DNA of 64,000 nt from NCBI RefSeq assembly GCF_023101765.2, contig NC_064214.1, forward strand, positions 6,392,001 through 6,456,000, in the 5' to 3' direction. Every line of letters starts with the position of its first letter. Position 1 is the first letter of the stretch. This DNA is from Spodoptera frugiperda. Its lineage: Eukaryota; Arthropoda; Insecta; Lepidoptera; Noctuidae. The notes beneath the pieces were generated by a model. That model saw only the letters and a program-made list of their open reading frames with translations. It made no database searches and was not told the origin of the DNA. Positions 32,201 through 43,599 of the stretch are shown here, piece by piece. Made by a program: the position numbers and the translations under genes.

Positions 32201-33318
32201 TCGTGCAACATAAAGACGTAATACGCTGGCAAGGAATAAAATGGAATACATGTTGAACATGTAATCTTATTTCACCATCGTGCAATAACATTTCAAATCT
32301 GGTACTCGACTCGCGTACATACGTAATATACGAAATAAGGTGACCGTTATAAATCACTTTGCAAATTCACTCAACGAAATGTCGCCAGGAAATGTAGAAA
32401 ACGAAGCTCCGCGACCGCATCCAGGAAAATTGTAAAAGCCAACTCCACATGGCTCGGCTGCCACTAAACTATTCGTTCAAAAGATAGCCGCAAAGGAAAG
32501 GATAATGAACTCGCTCAAGTGTTTCAAAAGACGACTTTAAACAACTCAATGTTCTTAACTGTTTGTCCAAGTTTGTGGGACTTTACCGGCGCTGTTGTTG
32601 GCACCACGTTTGAAATTGTTCACGGTTCTATGTGAATTGATTTGAAGAACAGAATTAGATCCCCGTTTGTTTGGACTGGGAATTAGGAATGAGTGGGCAG
32701 AAATAACTCGGAATACCTTTTATAGTAGCTGTTCCGAAAATGTTTGTTAACTTTAAGAAACCAAGGTAAATGTTTGTTTTTGATAATCAAGAGGTTAAAG
32801 CATTTAAAACAACATTGTTTTGTTTTTGTTGTCAAAGAATGACCGTTTAGCAAAGATTACATTGTAAGAAACGAGACATTAGCCAGTGGAACCGTCACAA
32901 ATCCTTCCAGACACAAATCCCAAGCATGAGCATATTGTATGAACGTGTGTAAACAGTGGGAGCGGTACATACGTAACATAATTCACAAAGGCAATCAAAA
33001 GCCGAAACTGTCAGTCGATGTAACGGCGACACTTAGCGAAGTTGTCCCCTACTGGGGCCGTGGCATACGCCGCCATTTGCATTGCTAATCAGACCTCCTA
33101 TTCATATTCCTAGCATCAACTCTGTGTGTTACAAATTGTATGTTTGTTGCTTTTTATGGCAGATCATGGGACCGATAGTGGGGTGCTAACCTCATTGTTT
33201 TAGTTTCACTCACTTTACATAATTTCCATAGACCGTTTAGGGTGTTATTTTAATGGTGTTAAGTGGTTTCCAAAGTTTGTTATGGGTTTTGAAATTTCAT
33301 AAATGTATTCATCATTGA
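29263..33318. other. Long non-coding stretch with GC-richer islands
   Basis: No gene or repeat family is recognised over about 4 kb. Higher-GC islands occur at about 29480-29620, 30170-30225 and 31490-31660. An 18-bp perfect palindrome centred on the E-box CACGTG lies at 30609-30626. A GTTATTTTC hairpin lies near 31393. These may be regulatory, but nothing identifies a target gene. Confidence 0.4.
30609..30626. promoter_or_regulatory. 18-bp palindrome centred on an E-box
   Basis: CGTAATCACGTGATTACG is perfectly self-complementary and centres on CACGTG, the binding core of bHLH dimers such as Myc/Max and CLOCK/CYCLE types. A regulatory role is inference only. Confidence 0.35.
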
Positions 33319-33456
33319 TAAACATCGTGAGGAAAACTGGCTTATACTTTCTAATTATAAGTTTGAAATCGCCAACCCGCATTGGGCAAGTGTGGTGATT
33401 AATGCTTAAACCTTATCCGTGGAAGAAGAGGCCTTTGGTCAGTAGTGTCAGATAAC
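33319..33456 (+). mobile_element. Dispersed lepidopteran repeat tail, second copy
   Basis: It starts AAACATCGTGAGGAAAAC, contains TTCTAATTATAAGTTTGAAATC and GCATTGGGCAAGTGTGGTG, and closes with GGCCTTTGGTCAGTAGTG. It is more complete than the copy at 18606, which lacks the GCATTGGGC.AGTGTGGTG box. Confidence 0.7.
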
Positions 33457-34160
33457 TTATTTTTATCGGTCATCGTATTGCAGTTTTTAAAAAAAGTGTA
33501 TTGATGAAATCATTATATAACTAGTACAAGAGCTCGCGTAAACCACATAAACAAGTCGTCACCTCCGACTGTAGCCGCCGTATAGTTATGTGAGGACTTT
33601 ATGGCGGTGGTTAATGCGCGCAAAGCTGATCATGTCAATTTACAGCAGCTCGCTCCGAATGTTAAGCAGTTTGGACGGAAGTTTGCAAATACTGCCGATA
33701 GTTACCCCCGCCCGACCATCGTGTGAAACTGTTTGCCAATTCTTGTAAGTTGAGACGCTGTTAGATCAACTTTTTGGGAATATTTTTATAGGTGCTGTAA
33801 ACTTGGGGAATATTCGTAGAGCTAGGATCTTTCGAATATTTATTTTATTTCCGAATATCTGATACGGTTCTCACTATTATTATGCTATGTAAACACAAAT
33901 GATGCAATTGGCGAAGCGTCAAAACATAATACGAACGATTTATATCGAAGCGAGCAGGAAGCATTCACAAATAATAAAACAGATATTGTTTGGGAAGCAA
34001 CAAAGAAAAGTATACAAATCCCGCAAGACCGATAAAACACGTTACCTGCGTGAGTGCGGCCCTGGGCGGCTGTCGACCGAACCAACAACAAACATTTAAA
34101 ATACGTAACTGTTTGATAGCAAAATCAATAAAACTCAGACACAAATAAATCACACTGAGA
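33457..34160. other. Non-coding DNA with a GC-richer island
   Basis: The region 33540-33740 has raised GC and several CG dinucleotides without an open frame. The three overlapping open frames of 66-79 codons at 33885-34204 lie on both strands and show no family features. Confidence 0.4.
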
Positions 34161-34466
34161 TTTTTATTGTATAAGCCGGTAAACGACGGAAACAGACGGG
34201 TCACCTGATGGTAAGCAATCGCCGCCGCCCATGGACATCAGAAACATCAGAGGCGTTACAAGTACGTTGCCACCCTTTTGGGGGTTAGGAATTTAAGGGT
34301 TGTTGGGCAACCTGGGATTGGGAAGGGGGTTATTGGGCCTCCGGTAACCTCACCCACACAACCATACATAATGAAAGCGTTGTTTTACGTCGGTTTTCTG
34401 TAATGCCGTGGTATCACCCCGTCGAGCCGGCCCCATTGTGCTGAAGAATGGCTCTCCCATACTTAG
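34161..34466 (+). mobile_element. Dispersed lepidopteran repeat, near full-length
   Basis: It runs from TTTTTATTGTATAAGCCGGT through GCCGCCCATGGACATCAG and GGGGTTAGGAATTTAAGGG to GGCTCTCCCATACTTAG. The central hairpin core has decayed (AATGAAAGCGTTG instead of AACGCAAGCGTTG). It lacks any open frame of its own. Confidence 0.82.
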
Positions 34467-37389
34467 AATATGTTCACAAAATCTTCGTGGGCACATTTTA
34501 AAGGCATTAGCTGTAAACACGACACACGTGCACATTACTACCTGTGTTAACACGAAGCTATTCTAACACCGCGACCAGATGCGATGGGAAATATTTAATA
34601 TCGCCACATGGATTTGAGCTCGAGATAAATGTCCTAGGCTTGCATTTCCCACCACTCGAGGGGAGGGGGGACACGGTGGTACACGTGTACGATGTGAATT
34701 CTTACAGCTCGGGTGTTCCTGGAAACAGGTGCAATAATGTTCCTAGTTTATGTGCGCATTCAACTGATTTTGTATCACGGAAGCAATTTTATCGGAACAC
34801 ATTCATTGTTACTAAGTCGCAGTTTTGTTGTAAATAGACATTATCCTGACTTAGTTGCTACAGCAATACCCAAGTGTCCTCATATGCGAGAACAAATAGG
34901 TACGTGAAATAAATCATTCGAACAAATTGTCGGACGAACGTCTGGTATTGTTTCGTAGTTTAAGGGGACAGCTCCATTTACATAAAATAATATAATATGG
35001 ACGTAGTTAATAATACAAACGACGGTTGGGACAATAAACACGCTGTACAAACATTACTTGCGGAGATTCACTGGCATTTCATATTACATTATTCATGTTT
35101 AAACACTATATCAATGGGTTTTTTGTCTCGTAGAATACGAGTATCGATTGTTAGGTTCTAAGAAAATCCGTAGACCATGTCCAGTACAATACTTAACATA
35201 AAATCATGTACAAAAGAGTATCACGCATAGTAATGATACACATAAGCATAAAGAAACAATTTCGATGAACCTATTCTATCTTCTTAACACTGTAAATCAG
35301 TACAAGGATCAGTAGATACCGCAGTAATATATAGCCGTGCGATAGTAATAGCCGATTGCCATCTAATGCCCTGATTTGAATCTTAACTCGCCCGCCGTGC
35401 TCCCACTCGCACTCTGAACGCACTTAACTAGTACTGGTTGCTCTTAAGTACTGGTTACTGGAAGTTAGATGAAGTGCAGCCGGGCTTCCCTGGGACTCAT
35501 GTGTTTACTTTATCCTCTGTTCTCTTCTACTTCAATCTGTGTTCGGTGAATTCATTTTTGTAAGTGCTTTCTTAAGTTTAAATTGAGTGTGTTAACTTGT
35601 CTGAACGTTTCGTGTTTGTTTGACTTAGTTACTGTGTAGTTGTTTGGTTGTAAAGTTAATTATGTGAGCCTACTAGTCATTTTTCTTAGACTTAACTTAG
35701 ATCTTTTTTGTATATAGACAATCTTCTATTAATCATCAGTAGTTATGTCAGTCAGTCAGTTATTAATCAGTCAGGCTTATTTGGTTGGCTGGTTTTAAGA
35801 ATAGGTGACCAAAATAATATATAAAATAGAGAGACTGTCAACTCCACAATACATAATCTTTGATAGATATCAATTGTTAAACATTCGAATACGCCGTGCT
35901 TACAATAATGGTGGCATCAAGAAGTCTTTGGAACTAATCTCGTAGAGAAACTCTATGTCCTACATACATATAATGTACTCGTTCATGTAGTATGTATGTA
36001 TGTATGTATTGTTCAGTGGTAGCAATGTTTCCTGTATGTAATCCCGCGATGTCAGGTGATATTGGATCGAGTCGGCGCGTCACGTCGCGCGCGCCGTCAC
36101 CCAGCGCCTGCATTGTTACTCACCTCTATGAGTGACGTCACACATCGGATTACTTCACAACACAATATTACAATTTTTGTACACGTCTCGTATTGTTTGA
36201 TCTATTCCTGTATACATATTGAGTTGCTTCTGTTATTTATAACACGTGTAAGTTCGAATACACAAAGTTTGTGTATAAAAAGTTAAGTTAAGGAATCTTT
36301 CCGTAAAAGAAATTCACGAGATTAGAATGAAATACATTTTCTTCAGCCGTGTAGCCAAGTCGGAATGATTGAAGAACAAAAACAGTAATAAAACGTGAAG
36401 GCAGCAGTGGCAAGCTGCCACGGCCCAATAAAATGCATCCCGGCCATCCATCAGGCGCGGCAACTTGAGAAATTATCATTACATTAATGTTATTACACGG
36501 AGCGGAAAAAAGTAAAACTTCAAAGCAGCCTTTACGTGAATTTTTCATTAAAAACAATTTCTCTGGCGAACGCCATTTCTGAGATGGTTGGCAATTAGTG
36601 GGCCCCCGTAATTGCCCAAATGAAATCCTCTCGGGTATTGTAAAGACGAGAGCCCACTGTTACACAAGGAAAAGTTAAATAAATGACCTCGAAATGTCTC
36701 GTCTTTTGAATTCGAGCGATTATCGTGAATAATTCTAATGTCAAACTTTTCATATTCCACTTTTTTAGTGGAAAGTAGGTACTAATGTATAATTTAAAGT
36801 TTTATTTCTTCCGTTTCAAGATTATTGTCACCAGTTTCTTTTTTGAAAAACTTAAGATTAAAATCTGGAGTAACGAGCGAGCAAATAAAACAAGAAGCAC
36901 TTGACTGACCTGCTTTGAGAAAGAACAACTTCAAGAGAGGAGTTTGTTAGTACCACTGACATCATATTTAATTACTATGAAACAAAAACGAAGAAAGAAT
37001 AGGATGGATACTATTATAACAGTGTAGGTATAATAGTAAGGAGTAAGGACAGTTATGGCTGGCAGACATCAATAGCCGCCATTTAACTAGGCACGAGGTG
37101 GTCAGGTCCAGTGAATGCCAACGCCATAGCTGTTAGATATAACCGCTCCAATTTGGCCTCAGATCTCGCATTCGTGTCCGCCTTGTGTTCGCTGCGGTCA
37201 CAGAATGTCATGATCACTTTCTGAATGCAAGGTACAAATGATCTGCTGGATACTGCATAAAGGTCCGGAAGGATCAAAACTGATGGCAATACTTTTGGAT
37301 TATAAATATTTTAGTATTTGGGACCTGAAAGATAGTTAAATACGTTACAGTCACAGGATCATAATTTTAGGAAGTAGACAAAATACAAT
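34467..37389. other. Non-coding DNA with promoter-like and conserved-looking islands
   Basis: A CpG-rich stretch lies at about 36068-36115, next to a CRE octamer (TGACGTCA near 36133). Around 35390-35600 a GC-richer segment ends in TTTTTGTAAGTGC, which could be an untranslated first exon with a donor, though no coding frame supports this. A TATG run lies near 35990-36010. The 36290-36770 island is listed separately. No repeat family is recognised. Confidence 0.4.
36290..36770. promoter_or_regulatory. Candidate conserved regulatory element
   Basis: The block has mixed composition and many homeodomain-type cores (ATTA/TAAT). It contains a 27-bp inverted arrangement, GGCAATTA ... TAATTGCC at 36590-36616, with a GTGGGCCCCCG spacer. 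It is free of repeats and of a plausible coding frame; the minus-strand frames over it overlap each other and have no motif. This style is common in enhancers of developmental genes. The call is by composition only. Confidence 0.25.
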
Positions 37390-37540
37390 TTCGGAGCTGC
37401 GGTCTATCTAGTGGGTTTATCGGGGCTCCCGGGCTCCGGGAACAGGGTGGTTTTCAATCAGTAAGAGACTGACACGAAAGGCGAAAGGGATCGCCTCGCC
37501 CGAGGCGGAAAAATCATTGCATGATTTTCCCCCTTAAAAA
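37390..37540 (+). mobile_element. Dispersed lepidopteran SINE-like repeat
   Basis: It contains GGGTTTATCGGGGCTCC, GTCTGACAC-type text (AATCAGTAAGAGACTGACAC), a GCCTCGCCCGAGGCGG hairpin and a closing GATTTTCCCCCTTAAAAAA. I recognise this combination from many noctuid genes. Its class was not verified. Confidence 0.7.
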
Positions 37541-38166
37541 AGACAAAATAAAATACGTAGAAGGGTAAAACACTTCGGAGTAAATAATAATTATAACATC
37601 AGTCTCAACAAAAGACGTAGTGGTAACCTGATAAAAGTATGTATATGAAGAATGTTGTAACTTTAATTCTTCAATAATTACTAAGAATTAAATTCCTACA
37701 TTATATCTTTGAAACTAAAATAACAATTATTACTCTAGAACCTACATAGTTATCTTTCACATAAATTTGGGAATGCGTTGAGTTAGTTCAGTATAGCCCA
37801 GGCCTTACCGAGTCCTTCTCCGTACGTCCTCAGTTAACCTATTTACGTTGTTATGCGAATAATAACGGCAGAGCCTTTATTTTTAGAAGGCATCGTTTAA
37901 AATGCCGGAACAACCTAGTTACACGTTTCATACGATCAGTACTTTTACTGAAACTTTGTGAACTTTCACCAGATTTTGTTAGTTTTATCTACTAAACGTG
38001 TTTGACAAAACTTTGAAATTTATTACAGCTGGTTTAAAGCCTATATTGCCATGGCAAATAAATAAATCAATTGGACGAGAAATTAATTAATCGTTGACTT
38101 CATTATGTACCTACGTAACTAATATGTCTTCCAATAATTACACTTTTGTTAAATGTTCCATTTGGC
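37541..38166. other. Non-coding AT-rich DNA
   Basis: No gene, RNA or repeat is visible. Confidence 0.45.
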
Positions 38167-38381
38167 TTATCCTCTAGACACCTGGAGTACTATAAATAGT
38201 ATTAAATAAATGTTGCTGTAAAGGCCGAACGTTTTAGAACTTTGTGCTTCGAGTACGACCGGGCAGCCTTTTTATAGCATCAATTCCCGAGTGTTTGTTT
38301 TTTACCGCTAAATAACGTTCAGCCTTTACTTCTTACATTTATTTAATACTATTTATAGTACTCCAGGTGTCTAGAGGTTAT
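38167..38381. mobile_element. Foldback MITE with perfect 43-bp arms and TTAT target duplication
   Basis: The arms at 38171-38213 and 38335-38377 are exact reverse complements, starting CCTCTAGACACCTGG. Similarity continues inward imperfectly for about 25 bp more (GTAAAGGC.GAACGTT on both sides). The 4-bp sequence TTAT directly flanks each end (38167-38170 and 38378-38381), as expected of a target-site duplication. The element is 207 bp long and has no coding frame. A 4-bp TTAN target and CC start would fit a piggyBac-type non-autonomous element, which is inference. The perfect arms imply recent insertion or arm homogenisation. Confidence 0.88.
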
Positions 38382-39059
38382 CACATTTTAATAATTAATC
38401 ACTGGGTCATAAAAGACTATGTTGCTAGATCATTTATCAATACAATTCTTAACAATGTCAAGTAATAACTAGTAAGTAACTTGAAGGTACAATTACCTAT
38501 CATATCAGTATCATAACAGATTTAAAAACTAGAAATGCTATGCTACTGGTATGCTATCCATAGAAAAGTATTCAAGGCGTCGCGAAAATGATTCAAAATG
38601 CTCATTCTCTTTAGTTGGAAACAGCGCAACGTTCCCGAGCTACCGACATATCTCATCCGAATTTCCAAGTCTCAGCCCGTTCGGCGTCTTGACTGACATT
38701 ATAATTTAATTTCATTTAACGTTTCAACAATGTCCCATAATCGTTGGGATTCAGTATTTTAATTGTGGATTACGAACCAAGCAGGACAACGAACTACCGA
38801 ATTAATATTACAATGGAGTTTGACACTAGTTGTGTTGTGTACCCCGGCTTTGTTCATTGAATTTAAATTTCCACTTTATTGTATATGTTGCGAAAGTTTT
38901 AATCGGAAAGTTAATGAAAATATTGCGAATAAATAGTGCTCTAGTTGGGAGGTAACGACCTCTCGAGTTCAGGTTAATAGTTCTCGGAAAGATACTCCAG
39001 ATCAGAGAGTGCTTGCTGCTTTGAATTATTTTCAAACAAAACTCTTAATTGCCTATTTA
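38382..39059. other. Non-coding DNA between two foldback elements
   Basis: No gene or repeat is visible; the minus-strand frame at 38826-39035 has no motif. Confidence 0.4.
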
Positions 39060-39413
39060 CTTTTTGTAAAGAAACATCCCACAAAAACATTTCATGTTAA
39101 ATGTTGCCAAGACGAAGCTCGCACTGTCAAAAAGTAATCAGATCCCGTGTAGAGCCAAGTTTCTAACCCTATACTTTTGAACTGGCGAGTCGGCCGCACG
39201 GACTTTTGCTATTCGTCATATGGGCTTGAGCTTAAAAATCTATTCAATCTTCTAAACTCTTTCCGTGCGGCCAACTCGCCAGTTCAAAAGTATAGGGTTA
39301 GAAACTTGGCTCTACACGGGATCTGATTACTTTTTGACAGTGCGAGCTATATGGTCTCGTCTTGGCAACATTTAACTATGAAATGTTTTTGTGGGATTTC
39401 ATTTCTTTTTGTA
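39060..39413. mobile_element. Foldback MITE with arms of about 130 bp and 9-bp flanking direct repeat
   Basis: The left arm (39078-39202) and right arm (39262-39395) are near-perfect reverse complements. They differ mainly by an 8-bp indel (GACCATAT absent from the left arm) and a few base changes. The loop is about 59 bp. The 9-bp word CTTTTTGTA occurs at 39060-39068 and 39405-39413, just outside, with about 9 poorly matching bases between it and each arm. Long arms with 9-bp duplications are typical of Mutator-like elements, so a Mutator-type non-autonomous element is a reasonable guess. No transposase frame is present. Confidence 0.87.
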
Positions 39414-40032
39414 GGTTGCTTATGATAGAAAGATAAAATGAGCGACAAATTCACCTACTAAACTACTAAATTTATAAGAAAATTGGAAACGTAATCCTAA
39501 TACTTTTTATCAATGAAAATTAAAACACTAGTATCTAAACCTTTACCTACTAAACTACTAACAATTAAATATTAGGCAAATGGTTTTTTTCTCCGCGATA
39601 GCAAACTTTTAAATCACCGAAATATTCCGAAAACTTTTCATTCAACGAGACAACCGTCAACGACGTCTGCCCTCGCGCGTCTGCCCGCGTTCGGGTGCCG
39701 CGCTCGCTGACGGGCCGATTATTTTTAGCTACTGCGCGGGGACGAGGGGACAGGCGGCGGGCGTTGGCGCATACTATAATTACGATGCTTATGTTCAAAA
39801 GTATAGTTTGATTAATAAAAACTTACCGAAGTGAAGTGTAGTAATATTATTCATATCTATGTACTTATGGGTAGGATAATGTTTTGATTTTATGAAAAGT
39901 TTGTGTTCTATGTACTTGGTATAATTTTCAGATCTCAAGCAGGAAATAGGGAATTAAGTTTCCTTATTTCAGATTTTTACCCCTCCGCGGCCGCATTCAG
40001 ACCTCTAGCGTCAAAAGTTGCGGAAGTCTCGA
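39414..40032. other. Non-coding DNA with a CpG-rich island at 39655-39775
   Basis: The island is about 120 bp, strongly CG-rich against an AT-rich background, and open on the minus strand (part of a 77-codon frame rich in Arg, Ala and Pro). It could be a promoter or first exon on the minus strand. No splice or start context makes that firm. Confidence 0.35.
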
Positions 40033-40200
40033 ACAAACTTTCACCCCTAGTTTAAGGGGTTGGGGGTAAAAGTTCCAAGTTTTAGGATTTTTTTGTTGTT
40101 TGGGTACTAATACTAGCTTACATACCAAATTTCAGTTTTCTAGGACTTCAGGAAGTACCTTAGAATTTTGTTGATCATCAGTGAGTGAGTACGAAATCGG
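40033..40200 (+). mobile_element. Decayed lepidopteran dispersed repeat
   Basis: AAACTTTCACCCCTAGTTTA, a GGGGTTGGGGGT block, ACATACCAAATTTCAG and ATCAGTGAGTGAGT follow the order of a very common moth repeat (AACTTTCACCCC ... CCAAATTTCAGC ... CAGTCAGTCAGT). The copy is clearly degenerate. Confidence 0.6.
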
Positions 40201-41670
40201 GGTATTTTAGATATCAATAAAATCTAAAGTATAAGAGCTATGCAATTGAAACTTTAGAGGTTTATTAAGTCTACCACTGACATTATATCCTGAAAATTTT
40301 GTTTATCTGGTATAACCCTCTCAAGTTATGAAGGTTCAAAAATACGACGAAGCGCTCGAGAAAAGGTAGGTAGTGCCCTTGCGCTTCGCTTGGCTCGTCT
40401 TGGCGGGAGCACTACCGTGCCCCCAGATAATTAGATAGTAGTAGATTGCTCCAAATACTATATCCTCAAAAATGGTTCCTTTAACCTTTCGTGAATAATA
40501 TTTCATATTTTTTATCGAAGCAACAATATGCTGTGCGCTATATTTAAGCACCCAATACTATTCGGTCGTTTGACTTTAATATAAATTCTGAGGCCTCTGA
40601 TCGAATAATAATGACTCGCGAGAAAATAGCTAGCTTTTACTTTGCAATTTATCTGATTGATGTCTTATTTTAAAAAAGTTATCTAGATTATTTTGAGCTA
40701 AATGCCTGTCTAGAACTGAAAGATATTTGTTCTAAAGGAGGTGTGGGAAATTGAACCTTCAATAAACTGTACAATTTTAAAACAGCATGTATTTGTGGTG
40801 TGTTGGGAATCCAGTCACGTTTTGTTAATAAGTTGGTTTTAACAATCTCGTTTAATATTAGATTTAGGTGAAAATTAAATTTTATTTGAGTTTAATATGA
40901 CTTTTTCTGTCTTTATCTTTTTACCCGACTGCGCCAAAAGGAGGGTTATGTTTTTCGAGAGTATGTATGTATGTTACTACGTTATTATAACTAATTAGGT
41001 ACAGTCAACCCAATTATTTACTATGCAGTTAAGTAAATATAGATTTATGTATTCAAAACAGAGACCACATAATTGCCATAATTACTGTTTAACCTGAGAC
41101 ACAATAATTCACTGTAATGTATACTGTAATGATATCATTATAGAATCACTTTTCAATCGCCAGATGTGCATACAGAGTGCTCATTCACAACTGGGTTACC
41201 CAATTATGGTGTTATTGTTTTTGGCAGCCACATACAAGCAGCCTACGTACTTATACGAGGAGTATTTCATTCCTTGCCATTACTGGTCTAGAACAAGTGG
41301 CTTGGCTCACACTCCTACTCATTGAGAACAACGCCTCTTTGGTTACGGTTTTCGGAGATTTTATGTCATTCAGAGTCATTCAATGGTTACTTAACCTAGT
41401 CCTTGTTTTCTGTAACAAAATCGTTAACTAAAGAATAGTTTAAGTTACCATTAAATGTCTCTAAGTAGACCTCCTCCTTATTTTATTACATTCTAAAATT
41501 AATACAACGTCTTAATTTTAGAATAGATTTTTCCTACAGAATTGGACATAACAGGTTTCATTTAAGTGTCTATTATTTAATTTAGGTTTGAATAAGTTAC
41601 TTAAAAGGCTGAAACAGTGATTTAATTACCATTTATTAGTATTTAGATGAATAATGAAACTAATATATTT
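40201..41670. other. Non-coding DNA with a short repeat fragment
   Basis: At 40921-40972 a fragment (TTACCCGACTGCGCCAAAAG ... GTATGTATGTATG) resembles another widespread moth repeat start. An 84-codon frame at 41177-41431 shows no motif. Confidence 0.4.
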
Positions 41671-41866
41671 TTACTAGCTTCTGCAAGTCGCATCGCCCGT
41701 GTTCCCGTAGGATAGAAATATCCTATCACTCAAGTCAAATCATACCCTGTCTGCATACCAAATTTCATCAAAATCCGGTCAGTAGTTTCAGCGTGATTAC
41801 TGGAAAACACCCAAAATATTTGGTTGAAACAAACAAAGTTATATGTTTATTATATTAGTGTGATAG
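41671..41866 (+). mobile_element. Dispersed lepidopteran repeat, partial
   Basis: It contains ACTAGCTTCTGCAAGTCGC, AGAAATATCCTATCACTC, CCAAATTTCATCAAAATCC and a closing TTATATTAGTGTGAT. It is related to 28990-29262 but retains the ACTAGCTTCTGC start. Confidence 0.75.
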
Positions 41867-42345
41867 TGTGATATAGCTGCTATTTTGATAGAAAATACTA
41901 TGAATAAAGTGAAGACGTACGAGTAGGAGTCAGGTGTTGTTTTTAATATGTGTACTTCTGCCTACACGCTTTAATATGTAAATTATAACATCAATCTCGA
42001 TGATGTAGGTTTGACTGAAAGTAAATAGGATCATAATGTGCTGTCCTAGTATATTTCTTGATACATTATGTATAATTAGTTGTGACGTCACCCGGCGTTA
42101 TCCATCATGTTCTCTGTACTCTGTGGTATTTTTCCCCGGATTTTATTTACAAAATGATAAGAATATGTTCGAGTTAATTACCCCCGTTTGTTATGAGTAA
42201 AAAAGAGACATCGCTCTCGGAGCCTAAATTTTAGTATAATTTTTTTATTCAAGAGTTCATTCAGATGGATATGGGCACGGGTGTAGTACCAGTAAAAATA
42301 TTACTTTTTACGAAAATATATTATATTTTCAACTATATTAATTAG
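41867..42345. other. Non-coding DNA
   Basis: Nothing is recognised apart from a CRE-like TGACGTCA near 42083. Confidence 0.4.
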
Positions 42346-42516
42346 TTATCTCTGTATATAAAACAATTATTGTTCGTTATTAATTACTGAACAGTGATTG
42401 ATTTTTGATTTTGAGATTACTGTTCGTTAATCATTACGGCTGGACCGATTTGCCTAATTTTAGTTTTGAATTATTAATGGAAGTCCAGGTAAGTTTTAAA
42501 GGGTGAAAAAAAATAT
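42346..42516 (+). mobile_element. Dispersed lepidopteran repeat
   Basis: ACGGCTGGACCGATTTG, TTTGAATTATTAATGGAAG and TCCAGGTAAGTTTTAAAG follow the order of a common moth repeat (GGCTGGACCGATTTGGCT ... GAATTATT.GTGGAAGTCCAG). It is preceded by a typical TATCTCTGTATATAA start. Confidence 0.7.
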
Positions 42517-43599
42517 GTGTGGGGCGGTATGAAGTTTGCTAAGACAGCTAGTGATGTTTATAATTATTTATTAGTTTTTCTAATGATGATAGAAAAGCTA
42601 TTGTCACTCCAAACATATTTCATTAATCTGATTACTACTGTATCTTATGAGACCTATCTTCCTTATGATTACATTTTCAGGGCTCTAAGACACCTTTCTC
42701 ATCCAACCCCTCTCTTGTAAGACAAACACACAACCCTTAAATCACAATTACAATTTCATTAAGCAATCGCAACGAGCGATGTGCCCTAACGTCGGCCATA
42801 GTGGGCACAGTGAGCCCGGTGTGGGCACAGAGCGGGCACAGAGCGGGCACACTGCCTGGGGTACAATCAACTTGGATCAACTTGATTAAAAGCCCTTTGT
42901 GCCGTCTATACACTACCTACTAACATTGTCTTACTTATACTAACTGGACCTTATACTCAACCATCGTCCAATCATTTATAAACTTTACCTACATAAGCAT
43001 AAAGTTTTTATTTGTCTATAATTATAATATTAATGGAACCGTCCTAAGATACTCAATGAAATATAATCAGTACACTATAATGCTCAGATAATACAATACT
43101 GCTGAGGTAATAATATAACTAAATTATATCTTGTAATTACATTCTCAGTTTATTGATTACGTTTCCAATACAATTCAATTCGTATCGTGATTGAATTAAT
43201 TGAGAATATTGTATGTCTTGTTACGTATACTGTTCTATATATATGTGTGTCTGTTTATGTGCTAGATATGATAGCTATATTTATTCTAATCACTGAAAAT
43301 GTCGGATATTCGCATTTGGAGGCAGCGGGAGCGTCACGAGTCCCACACAAAATCTAATCTATTTTTCTTAGGCCCAACAACACAATCAAATTCATAAAGC
43401 GATCAGCCGTCGTACAATAATTCGGAAAATACGCAGCATTTGCGAAACGGAACGCGTCCCATATTCCGGCCTCATAAAAATATACATATATAATACATAA
43501 CACTGAAGGTTTCAGATATCTGATTATAGTATTGGGTCCCCATCACATTATGATAATGGATACTTCGGAGACGCCTGGTTATAGAAATAGATTGATTTC
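42517..43599. other. Non-coding DNA with a small GGGCACA minisatellite
   Basis: At 42800-42855 GGGCACA occurs four times, the last three 11 bp apart (GCGGGCACAGA type). It is a GC-rich patch in AT-rich DNA. The rest is featureless. Confidence 0.45.

Noticed and set aside
36120..36145. CRE octamers TGACGTCA (also near 19261 and 42083)
   Set aside because: Three single sites over 64 kb without further context are near what chance allows; noted but not called as regulatory features.
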